A stretch of DNA of 64,000 nucleotides. Origin: Streptomyces antimycoticus. Lineage in GTDB: Bacteria; Actinomycetota; Actinomycetes; Streptomycetales; Streptomycetaceae. The notes below the pieces were generated by a model. It worked only from the letters and a program-made list of their open reading frames with translations. It did not search any database and was not told the origin of the DNA. Shown here one piece after another: positions 1 to 7,325 of this stretch. Made by a program: the position numbers and the translations under genes. Positions within the stretch are counted from its first letter, which is position 1. Each line of letters starts with the position of its first letter. The stretch is taken from NCBI RefSeq assembly GCF_005405925.1, contig NZ_BJHV01000001.1, positions 2,728,001 through 2,792,000 of the forward strand. Reading direction: 5' to 3'.

Positions 1-1
1 G

Positions 2-505
2 GCGGAGGTGCTGGGCAAGCGGGCCGCCGAGGTGCGGGAGCGGCTGTGCGAGCAGCGGTCGTGGGCGGACCGGTTCGCCACGCTGGGCACGTATCTGCGG
101 GAGCGCGCGGCCGAGGGCGGGGACCGAACCCCGGTGCGCAGCGAGGTCACCGAGGCGTGGACGTGGCTGGCCCGGCATCGCGGGGCCGGGACGCTGACGG
201 GTCTGGCCGAGCATGTGGCGCTCAGTCCACGCCGTCTGACCAGCGTGTTCCGGGCCGAGACGGGGCTGAGCCCCAAGCAGGCGGCGCGGCTGATGCGCTT
301 CCAGCACGCCAGAAACACGGTGGTGCGGTCCGTGGCGGTGGGCCGGGCGCCGGACCTGGCCCGGGTCGCCGCCGAGTGCGGCTATTTCGACCACTCCCAC
401 CTGGTGCGCGACTTCCGCCAGTACACCGGGGTGAGCCCGACCGCCTGGTTGGCCGAAGAGTGCCGGAATATCCAAGCCGGCGGGCAGCTCTACGGCGAAG
501 AGTAG
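2..505 (+). CDS. AraC-family transcriptional regulator, 5' end outside window
   Basis: The frame is open to the left edge, so the N-terminus is missing; 167 residues are visible. The C-terminal ~100 residues form the two helix-turn-helix units of an AraC/XylS DNA-binding domain: 'LTGLAEHVALSPRRLTSVFRAETGLSP' as first HTH and 'VAAECGYFDHSHLVRDFRQYTGVSP' as second, the latter with the classic GYFDxSHLxRxFxxxxGxSP signature. It ends with TAG five bases before the ATG of the VOC gene, and the two are probably co-transcribed, an arrangement common in Streptomyces where the regulator controls or senses with its glyoxalase-fold partner. The ligand cannot be inferred because the sensor part lies outside the window. 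Confidence 0.9.
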   Translation, partial: AEVLGKRAAEVRERLCEQRSWADRFATLGTYLRERAAEGGDRTPVRSEVTEAWTWLARHRGAGTLTGLAEHVALSPRRLTSVFRAETGLSPKQAARLMRFQHARNTVVRSVAVGRAPDLARVAAECGYFDHSHLVRDFRQYTGVSPTAWLAEECRNIQAGGQLYGEE

Positions 506-510
506 GTGCC

Positions 511-950
511 ATGAACACCGCACCGAATCAGCAGCAGGAGCATCGGAAACAGCCGCGTGATCCGGCCGTCTGGCCCACGCTCCAGGCCCATGACGCCGTC
601 GCCCTGATCGACTTCCTGGTCGAGACGGTCGGCTTTCTGCGCACGGCCGTCTACCAGGACGAAGACCGCGTCGCCCATGCCCAGCTCGACTGGCCGGAGG
701 GCGGCGGCATCATGCTCGGCTCGTACGACCCGACCACCAAGAGCTGGTGCCTGGAGCCGGGCACCTTCGGGGGTACGTCGTCACCGACCACGTCGACGCG
801 CTGTACGAACGGCTCACGGCGGCCGGAGTGCGGGTGCTCCGGCCGATCGAGGACCAGCCGTACGGCAGCCGTGAGTTCGCCATCGCCGACCCGGAGGGCA
901 ACAAGTGGTCCTTCGGCACCTACCGGGGCGAGCCCCGGCCCGCCGAGTGA
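511..950 (+). pseudogene. VOC (glyoxalase/bleomycin-resistance fold) protein, frameshifted
   Basis: Two overlapping frames make one VOC-fold protein of about 146 residues. The first (from ATG 511, preceded by AGTAGGTG) gives 'ALIDFLVETVGFLRTAVYQD' through 'EPGTFGG'; the second supplies 'YVVTDHVDALYERLTAAGV' through 'ADPEGNKWSFGTY', the usual VOC C-terminal motif. The switch occurs at a run of five G at 769-773; adding one G gives continuous GTFGGYVVTDHVDALY. Downstream of the switch the first frame becomes Ser/Thr/Arg-rich nonsense. It belongs with the upstream AraC gene. The substrate is unknown; VOC members include dioxygenases, antibiotic-binding proteins and epimerases. The break is more likely a base-calling error than a real lesion, since four other genes here have the same defect. 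Confidence 0.8.
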
Positions 951-963
951 TCGTTTTCCACCC

Positions 964-2208
964 TCATTCCTCCAGGTAGTGAAAGCCCGGCCGGGGGTGC
1001 ATCAGGAAGTCGTGGTGCGAGATGTTCCACGCGTACGCACCCGCCATCGCGAAGGCGACGCGGTCCCCCACCCGTAGCTCCGGGACCGGGATCCGGCGGG
1101 CCAGCACGTCCTTGGGGGTGCAGAGCTGGCCGACCAGCGTGACCGGCTCCGCCCGTACGGCCGGGCGCGCCCACGGCCGGGTCCAGGTGTCCCCGGTGTC
1201 CCCGGTGTCCATGGAGAGCACCTGGAACGGCTGGTCGTGCTGTTTGGTGGCGGGGGTGCGGAGGTGGTGGGTGCCGCCGCGCACCACCGCGAATGCCTCG
1301 CCCCCGCTGTGCTTGATGTCCAGCACCTCGGTGACGTACCAGCCGCAGTAGACGGTCAGCGCCCGGCCGGGCTCGATCCGCAGGGTCAGGCCAGGGTGGC
1401 GGAGGGCGAGGTCCGCCATGCCCTGGCCGTAGGCGGCCCAGTCGAAGCGGCGGTCGGGATGGGCGTAGTCCACGCCCATCCCGCCGCCGACGTTCACCTC
1501 GGTGAGGCCCAGGCCGTGGCGTTCGGACAGCTTCGCCGCCCAGTCGGCGATCGCGGCGGCCACGGCGACCTGCGCGGGGGCGTCGAGGCCGCTGGCGAGA
1601 TGGGCATGGATGCCGCGCAGCCGGAGCGGGCCGCCGTCCGACAGCCCGGGCGGGTCGTCGCCCGGGCTCGCTTCGGCGAACAGCGGAAGGCAGCGCTCCA
1701 CGGCCTCGGGGTCGAGGCCGAAGGGGCTCGGGCGGCCGCCCATGGCGAGGGCCGCGCCGCCCAGCTCGTCACCGGCCACCGGGAGATTGACGCGCAGGAG
1801 GACGTCCACGTCAGGGATCGCCGCGTCCTGCGCCGCCCCGGCCAGCAGCCGCAGCTCCTGCTCGCTCTCCACATGGAACCGCTCCACGCCCAGCGTCAGC
1901 GCCCGCCGTAGCTCCCCCTCGGTCTTGCCCGGCCCGCCGAAGGCCAGCGGCGCCCCGGGCACGGCCGCGCGGACATGCTCCACCTCACCGCCGGAGGCGA
2001 CCTCGTACCCGGTGACGTGGGGCGCGAGGGCCCGGAGGACGGCGGGCGCCGGATTGGCCTTCGCGGCGTAGTACAGCTCGAGGCCCGGCGGCAGCGCGTC
2101 CCGCACGGCCCGCGCGTGGGCCCGGAGCGCGGTCAGGTCATAGACGTAGGCGGGAAGGTCGTCGCCGGTCAGCTCCGTGGCGAGGGTACGGACGGCGGGG
2201 GTGATCAA
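964..2208 (-). CDS. type III PLP-dependent decarboxylase of NIS siderophore pathway (PvsE-like)
   Basis: Fold-type III (alanine-racemase-like) PLP decarboxylase of 414 residues, related to diaminopimelate and ornithine decarboxylases. Visible motifs are the PLP lysine in 'LYYAAKANPAPAV', the glycine-rich phosphate-binding 'NVGGGMGVDY', 'EPGRAL', the catalytic-cysteine segment 'GQLCTPKDVLARR' and the C-terminal 'AGAYAWNISHHDFLMHPRP'. The C-terminal form is the one I associate with siderophore-cluster decarboxylases such as PvsE and SbnH, not with lysine biosynthesis. By analogy it would decarboxylate an amino-acid or citryl-amino-acid building block. It starts with TTG at 2208 inside the stop of the preceding IucA/IucC gene (TTGA overlap, GGGAG upstream) and is last in the operon. 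A 9-bp triplication encodes GDTGDTGDT near 1188-1211. The exact substrate is inferred. Confidence 0.85.
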   Translation of the reverse strand: MITPAVRTLATELTGDDLPAYVYDLTALRAHARAVRDALPPGLELYYAAKANPAPAVLRALAPHVTGYEVASGGEVEHVRAAVPGAPLAFGGPGKTEGELRRALTLGVERFHVESEQELRLLAGAAQDAAIPDVDVLLRVNLPVAGDELGGAALAMGGRPSPFGLDPEAVERCLPLFAEASPGDDPPGLSDGGPLRLRGIHAHLASGLDAPAQVAVAAAIADWAAKLSERHGLGLTEVNVGGGMGVDYAHPDRRFDWAAYGQGMADLALRHPGLTLRIEPGRALTVYCGWYVTEVLDIKHSGGEAFAVVRGGTHHLRTPATKQHDQPFQVLSMDTGDTGDTWTRPWARPAVRAEPVTLVGQLCTPKDVLARRIPVPELRVGDRVAFAMAGAYAWNISHHDFLMHPRPGFHYLEE

Positions 2209-4082
2209 CGGCTGCTCCCGGGGTGGTGGATGACGTGGGCTTCGGACACGTGCGCCGCTTCCGACACATGCGCCGCCTCGGACAGCAGGGTGGAGGCGAG
2301 CGGGCTGGCGATGCGGACATAGCCCGCGTGGCGGTCGGCCCGACGAGCCCAGCGGGTCAGGAGGTTGGCCTTGGCGGGCAGCGGCACGCCCGCCACGAGG
2401 GCGCGCAGCGCGGGCGGGTGGTCATGGGCCGCCGAGCGCTCGCACAGCACCCGGCGGACCGCCGACCACAGCGCGGGTTCCAGACGCGGACAGCGGTCGG
2501 CGAGGGCGGCCACCATCTCGGCGATGTGGTTGACCAGCAGGCAGTACACCACCCGGTCCCAGCCGCGTTCGCGCTCGTACGTCAGCGGGCGGGCCACCGC
2601 CTCGGGCAGCGCGGCGAGCGCGGCGGTGTGGCGCTCGGGCACCAGCTTGGTGCCCTCCAGATCGCGGAAGAGCGCCTGCCGGGGGGTGCCGTCGGCGGGG
2701 TCGACGCCGATGACGACGTTCTGGAGGTGGGGTTCGAGGACCACGCCGTGGTCGAAGTAGGCGGCCAGCACGGGTGGTACGAGAAGGTCGAGATACGCCT
2801 GCCACCACGCGGAGAGCCGGTCGGGGCCGACGTCGGGGAGGAGCCGGGAGATCTGGGCGCCGCTGGTCGGGTACTCATCGGCGACGGCCGCCGCGAGCAG
2901 CGCGGTCAGTCCCGGCCGCAGCCGGGCGGCCAGCCCCTCGCGGACGATCACTCCGAAGCCCTCGATGAGCTGCTGGTCGCCGCCGAGGTCCAGCGTCCGG
3001 TAGGCGGGTTCGCGCAGCAGCTCACAGCCGGGGAAGCGGGCGGCGAGGTCGGCGGCGACCGGCTCCAGCAGCCGGGTCAGGGCGACCGCGCCGGACAGCT
3101 CGTAGTCGGCGTTCTTCCGCAGGCAGTTGGTGATCCGCACATTGAGGCTGAACTTGAGGAAGTCCCGGCCGTCGTAGAGCGTGCGGACCGACGCGGTCGG
3201 CGCGAACTCCGCGCCGCCGGGCCCGAGGTCCAGCACGTCGCCCCGGGCGATGGCCGCCCGCAGCAGACGGTGCTCGCGCAGCATCGCGTACTGCCAGGGG
3301 TGCGCGGGCAGCAGCCGGTAGCCCTCGGGGACGGCGGCCTGCCGGTCGAGCGCGGCGAGGGCTCCGGGCTCTTGGCCGACCCGTTCCTCGCGTACGTACT
3401 CCTCGCGGACATGCTCCTGGCGTACGGCGAGGTGGTGCAGCGCGAAGCGCGCCCCTGCCTCGGGGGCGAACCGCGCCCAGGAGTCGGCGCTGCCGGTGCG
3501 GGCCTTGGGGGTGGGGTGGAAGCGGTGGCCGAAGAGCAGGGACTGCTCGGAGGCGAGGTAAGGGTCCGGGGCGCCGCCGCTCACGGGCGGTGTGTCCCGG
3601 TCCTCCAGAGCCTCCCGGTCCTCCAGAGCCGCCAGGGCCGCCGTCATGCCCGCGTGGCTGGAGGCCACCTGGTCCAGGAACTCATCGTTGTGCACCCCCG
3701 TGCGCAGTTGCAGCTCCCGGCGGATGCGCTCGGCCAGCTCGCGCCAGGACACCTCGGTCCAGCCGCCCTCGCGCTGCTCGCTGACCGGCCCGGTGAAGCG
3801 GTGCGCCCCGATGAGGGAGGTGCGCCGCAGCCCGACGCGCAACAGCACCCCGCAGCGCGGCAGCCTCAGCCGCAGCCACCCATCGGCCACGACGGTCTGA
3901 TGCTCCGGCCCCGACACCTCACGGAGCAGACAGTTGAGCAGGGTGTGGGCGGTGGCGTGGTCGGCGGAGGCCACGGTCGCGGCGGGCGAGGAGGTCATGG
4001 GCATGGGGCGGCTCCAGCGGGTGCGGAGGAGAGAGGGGCAGGAGGGGCCTGGCGGTAACGGCAGGAGGGGCGCGGCGGTCAT
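2205..4082 (-). CDS. IucA/IucC-family NIS siderophore synthetase (PvsD-like position)
   Basis: A 625-residue nucleotide-dependent NIS synthetase that condenses citrate or another carboxylate with an amine or alcohol through an acyl-adenylate. Family motifs seen: 'LLPAHPWQYAML', 'PTASVRTLYDGRDFLKFSLN' with 'VRITNCLRKN' after it, 'HGVVLEPHLQN' and 'LFRDLEGTKL' in the C-terminal FhuF-like/IucA half. The start at ATG 4082 overlaps the TGA of the preceding synthetase (ATGA), implying translational coupling; a later ATG near 4004 is possible, but the family homology begins only after it. The decarboxylase follows with a 4-base overlap. Position second among the synthetases, before the decarboxylase, corresponds to pvsD of vibrioferrin clusters. 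The product is not predictable from sequence alone. Confidence 0.88.
   Translation of the reverse strand: MTAAPLLPLPPGPSCPSLLRTRWSRPMPMTSSPAATVASADHATAHTLLNCLLREVSGPEHQTVVADGWLRLRLPRCGVLLRVGLRRTSLIGAHRFTGPVSEQREGGWTEVSWRELAERIRRELQLRTGVHNDEFLDQVASSHAGMTAALAALEDREALEDRDTPPVSGGAPDPYLASEQSLLFGHRFHPTPKARTGSADSWARFAPEAGARFALHHLAVRQEHVREEYVREERVGQEPGALAALDRQAAVPEGYRLLPAHPWQYAMLREHRLLRAAIARGDVLDLGPGGAEFAPTASVRTLYDGRDFLKFSLNVRITNCLRKNADYELSGAVALTRLLEPVAADLAARFPGCELLREPAYRTLDLGGDQQLIEGFGVIVREGLAARLRPGLTALLAAAVADEYPTSGAQISRLLPDVGPDRLSAWWQAYLDLLVPPVLAAYFDHGVVLEPHLQNVVIGVDPADGTPRQALFRDLEGTKLVPERHTAALAALPEAVARPLTYERERGWDRVVYCLLVNHIAEMVAALADRCPRLEPALWSAVRRVLCERSAAHDHPPALRALVAGVPLPAKANLLTRWARRADRHAGYVRIASPLASTLLSEAAHVSEAAHVSEAHVIHHPGSSR
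2232..2280 (-). repeat. 18-bp tandem repeat at 3' end of an IucA/IucC gene
   Basis: About two and a half near-identical 18-bp units encode SEAAHV-SEAAHV-SEAHV just before the C-terminus of the second IucA/IucC protein. The repeat is in frame and adds a short extension outside the conserved fold. Confidence 0.8.
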
Positions 4083-5880
4083 CTGCCGCTTCCCCGCAGC
4101 AGATAGTTGGGCCCGGTGACGTAGTGCTTGTTGATGTCCGCGGCACCGGAGCGCTCCTTGGTGAACAAGGTGCCGGCGGTGACCATCGCCTTGACCGGCA
4201 GCCGATCCGCGTCCAGCACCCGCCGCCGCAGCAGTGCGGCGGCGGCACCGGGCCGGGTGACGGCGAGCCGGTCGACGGCGTCGGTGAGCCGGTCGCGCAG
4301 CCGCCGCAGCAGGGTGTCGAGCGGGGCCCGGCCGAGGCGGGCGAGTTCGAAGACGGGGGCGGCGGCGCACAGATGGACGGTGATGGTGGTGAACACATCG
4401 GCCACCGGCCCGTCGCCGGACGTCAGGATTCTGCGGTCGTCGAATCCGCACAGGTCGGCGGCCGGTCCTCCGCCGACCATGGCGGCGAGCCGTATCGCGT
4501 GGACGCGGGGGCCGTCGTGGTCCTTGATGAGCAGCCGCAGCCGGGGCACGGCACCACCGTTGGCACCCCCGCTCTCGAAGACCAGGGAGATGTTCTGCTG
4601 GTGGGACTCCAGCGCGATGCCGTACGCGAAGAGGGCGGTGTGGAAGTCGAACAGCAGGGTGAGGTAGTCGTCGAGCAGGGCGAGGACATCCCCGCTGTAG
4701 TGGCGCTCGGCGAGCCCGTCGATGACGAGCGTGCCGTCCGGGGCGGGGGCGAGCAGCCCGGCCAGCGGCACGACCGTGGCGTTCTCCAGGCCGGGCGGGT
4801 AGCGGCGGACGAGCGTGGCCAGCAGCTCGTGTCCGGCGTGGAGATGGGTGGTCTCGTCGGCGAGCAGTACGGTCGCGCCGAACCGCGGCTCGCGCGCGAT
4901 CACCGCCTCCACCAGGCGCTGGGCCACCTCCCCGTCGATCAGCGTGCCGGGTTTGACCGAGCGCCGGTTGCGCATCCCCAGCGTGGAGGTGGTGAGCGGC
5001 AGCTTGAGGTGGACGAGGGGGTCATCGGCGACGGCCACGGTCCGCATGGAGAGGGTGGGCCGGACGTCCAGCAGAGGGCGGTCGGCGAGCCGGGCCTCGC
5101 CGTCGAGCCCGGCCGCGCGGAGCGCGGCCTCCAGCGGGCGGCCGACGGTGAGCGGATGCACGGGGAAGGCCAGCCGCCGCTCGTCGGAGGGCCGCCGCCC
5201 GCTTGCGAGGCCGAGTTGAGCGGGCGTCGGCCACCAGGCGGGCAGCCGCGCCGGGTCACCGCCCACCGCCTCGCGGGGAGGACGAGCCAGCGCAGCGGGA
5301 AGGTGGGGTGGAACTCGGGTGCGTGGGCGCGTAATTGGTCCTCGGTGAAGACGGCCCGGCCGCGGCTGGTGGGGTAGACCGGGTGGTCCCGGAAGGCGGC
5401 GAGCGTGTCGTACGCGACCGCCCCGGGCATCCCCGTCCACCGCCCCTCGCCGTGACGTGCGGCCAGCTCGGCGACGACGGCGGGGCGGATGCGGGTGTGC
5501 AGCCGCATGGCGTCGAGGGCCTGTCGGCACTCGGTCACGAAGACGTCGTACAGCGGCCGGTCCTCGTCCGGCACGGCGGACCGGAGGCGCGTGAGGACGG
5601 GGGCGAGGCCGGTGAGCGGCCGTTCGGCCGGGGTCCAGTCAGATGTCGCGGGAGCGCACAGCCGCAGGGGGCGGCGACGGGCACGGATATCGCACTGGAA
5701 GCCCTCGGGTTCCACCGGCAGCAGCACACTTTCGCCCCCCTCGAGCGCGATGCGCAGCCAGTCACCGTCGCTGCGCCGTTCCGGGGTGGCGCGGCTGCGC
5801 AGCTTGTAGGCGTCCTCTCGGAGGAGCGTGTCGAGCACCCGTCCGAGAAGCTCCTCTTCCTCTGTCACACGATCTCCCAT
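4079..5880 (-). pseudogene. IucA/IucC-family NIS siderophore synthetase (PvsB-like position), frameshifted
   Basis: Together two frames encode an approximately 600-residue NIS synthetase. The N-terminal frame (ATG 5880, 'MGDRVTEEEELLGRVLDTLL') runs to 'HPTFPLRWLVLP'; the C-terminal frame resumes 'REAVGGDPARLPAWWPTPAQ' and carries 'FPVHPLTVGRPLEAAL', 'VRPTLSMRTV', 'ALESHQQNISLV' and 'LLIKDHDGPRVHAI'. The join is the four-G run 5275-5278 (plus strand); one extra G restores W-L-V-L-P-R-E-A. All conserved motifs are intact on both sides, so the gene is probably functional in the organism and the break a sequencing error. The start overlaps the end of the ATP-grasp gene by 16 bases. The second histidine motif reads HPLT instead of HPWQ, so the two synthetases belong to different subgroups and presumably perform different condensations. 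Confidence 0.85.
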
Positions 5881-7226
5881 CGGTGAGCCGCGAGGAACTG
5901 CGCCACCGCCGCGTCGATCCGCCCCTGGTCGGTGCCGGTGGCCCGGAGTACGCCGAGGAAGTCCCGATTGGTGCGGTGGAGCGGGTGTTCCTCGCCGACC
6001 CCGCGCAGCGGCCGGTAGTCCAGTCGTACGCCGTCGCGCTCGGTCACGCTCGCCGGAGGGGCGGAGGCGAGCCGCCCGGCGCGGTCGGCCAGGACGTACT
6101 CCATGCGAACCCTGCCGTCGGTGCGCGCGCCGAGGTCGTCCGGCAGCGGCTCGCCCAGGTGCGTACGGAGGATGTGCTCGAAAAGGGGGATGCCGAGGAG
6201 TTCGGCGAGGACGAGGTCGCACTGGTCGCCTATGGCGCGGTAGTTGACCTCGATGAGGCGGGCCCGGTCACCCTGGACGACGTACTCGGTGTGGCACACG
6301 CCGAAGCCGACGCCCAGCGCGCGCAACTGCGCCAGCACCTGATCGGTGTGCGGCTGCGGGGGCGGGGCGGGCAGCAGGTGCAGCCGTTCCTCGATGAAGT
6401 GCGGGGGTGGCGAGAGCTCGGTGCGGAAGCCGCCGAGGACGTGGAGGGTGCGGCCGTCGCCGAGGGTTTCGAGGGTGCGCAGCTCGCCGTCCAGGAACTC
6501 CTCGACGACCAGGGCCGCTCCGGGCCGCCGGGCCCGTATCTCGACGCAGCGCCAGACGAGTTCGTCCGCGTCGGCGACGAGGACGACGTCCTCGCTGGCC
6601 ACGCCCTCGCGCGGTTTGACCACGCAGGGGTAGGGCGCGTCGAGTCCGGCGAGGGTGGCGGGTTCCTGTCCGGTGGCGAGTTCGGTGGACCAGACGGGGT
6701 CGGCGGGCCAGAGAGGGTCGGCGGCGTCCGGGCCCGCGGCGGCGACGGCGCGGCGCAGCTCGGCCTTGTTCTTGGTGCGCAGCGCGGCGCGCCAGTCCTT
6801 GCCCGGGAGGCCGAAGTACGCGGCGGCGAGGGCGGCCTGGGTCTGGAGGTGGTCGCTGTTGGTGAAGACGGCGTCGGGGCGGCCGTCGGTGGCGATACGG
6901 CCGATGACCTCGGCGAAGTCCCGTACGTCGCAGGGGACGATGTCGAGCGCGGGGAACGCGTGGTCCTGCCGTCCGTTGCCGTAGGCGCGTTCATGGGCCT
7001 CGGGCTGGTCGGTGAGCAGGGTGACCGCCAGGCCGAGCCGGGCCGCCGCGGGGAGGAAGCCCTCGGAGACGGAGTCGGTGGGGTTGCGGGCCAGGAGGTG
7101 GAGCCGGGGCGGCGGCGCGGAGGCCGCTTGGGCGGCCGAGGGGGCCGGGACCGGGGCGGCCGAGGAGCCCCGGAGGGCAGGGGAGGAGGACGGCCGTGAC
7201 GCCGCGTCGAGATCATTCTCGTTCAC
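5865..7226 (-). CDS. ATP-grasp ligase of NIS siderophore operon (PvsA-like)
   Basis: A 453-residue ATP-grasp protein. The N-terminal ~45 residues are Ala/Pro/Ser rich and probably disordered; the fold starts at 'RLHLLARNPTDSVSEGFL'. ATP-grasp motifs: 'PCVVKPREGVASEDV' (nucleotide lysine), 'ALVVEEFLDGELRTLE', and the metal-binding 'ARLIEVNYRAIGDQCDLVLA'. These enzymes make an amide via an acyl-phosphate; in vibrioferrin clusters PvsA occupies the same first position before two NIS synthetases and a decarboxylase. The GTG at 7226 lies exactly seven bases after a TAATCT -10 hexamer, with no Shine-Dalgarno sequence, so translation is likely leaderless. It heads the operon; the next gene overlaps its end by 16 bases. 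Acceptor and donor are inferred only by analogy. Confidence 0.85.
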   Translation of the reverse strand: MNENDLDAASRPSSSPALRGSSAAPVPAPSAAQAASAPPPRLHLLARNPTDSVSEGFLPAAARLGLAVTLLTDQPEAHERAYGNGRQDHAFPALDIVPCDVRDFAEVIGRIATDGRPDAVFTNSDHLQTQAALAAAYFGLPGKDWRAALRTKNKAELRRAVAAAGPDAADPLWPADPVWSTELATGQEPATLAGLDAPYPCVVKPREGVASEDVVLVADADELVWRCVEIRARRPGAALVVEEFLDGELRTLETLGDGRTLHVLGGFRTELSPPPHFIEERLHLLPAPPPQPHTDQVLAQLRALGVGFGVCHTEYVVQGDRARLIEVNYRAIGDQCDLVLAELLGIPLFEHILRTHLGEPLPDDLGARTDGRVRMEYVLADRAGRLASAPPASVTERDGVRLDYRPLRGVGEEHPLHRTNRDFLGVLRATGTDQGRIDAAVAQFLAAHRWEIV

Positions 7227-7235
7227 GGCCCGAGA

Positions 7236-7254
7236 TTAGGTTAGGCATGCCTAA
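7236..7254 (-). promoter_or_regulatory. iron box (DmdR1/IdeR-type operator) of siderophore operon
   Basis: TTAGGTTAGGCATGCCTAA contains the perfect 14-bp palindrome TTAGGCATGCCTAA and matches the actinobacterial IdeR/DmdR1 consensus TTAGGTTAGGCTAACCTAA at 16 of 19 positions. It overlaps the proposed -10 hexamer TAATCT (7233-7238, minus strand) and lies 9 bp before the GTG start of the ATP-grasp gene. Binding of iron-loaded DmdR1 here would block RNA polymerase, giving iron-starvation induction of the whole operon. Confidence 0.85.
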
Positions 7255-7325
7255 GACCGCTAATTCGACGTGCCGGTCTGCCCGTTTGGCCCTGATTAGC
7301 CGTCAACAACCGTCAACGGACGTCG

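Noticed and set aside
2223..4058. Long plus-strand open frame (611 codons) opposite the second IucA/IucC gene
   Set aside because: It is the antisense shadow of a high-GC coding region; Gly/Arg/Gln-rich with no domain, while the minus strand has clear NIS synthetase motifs.
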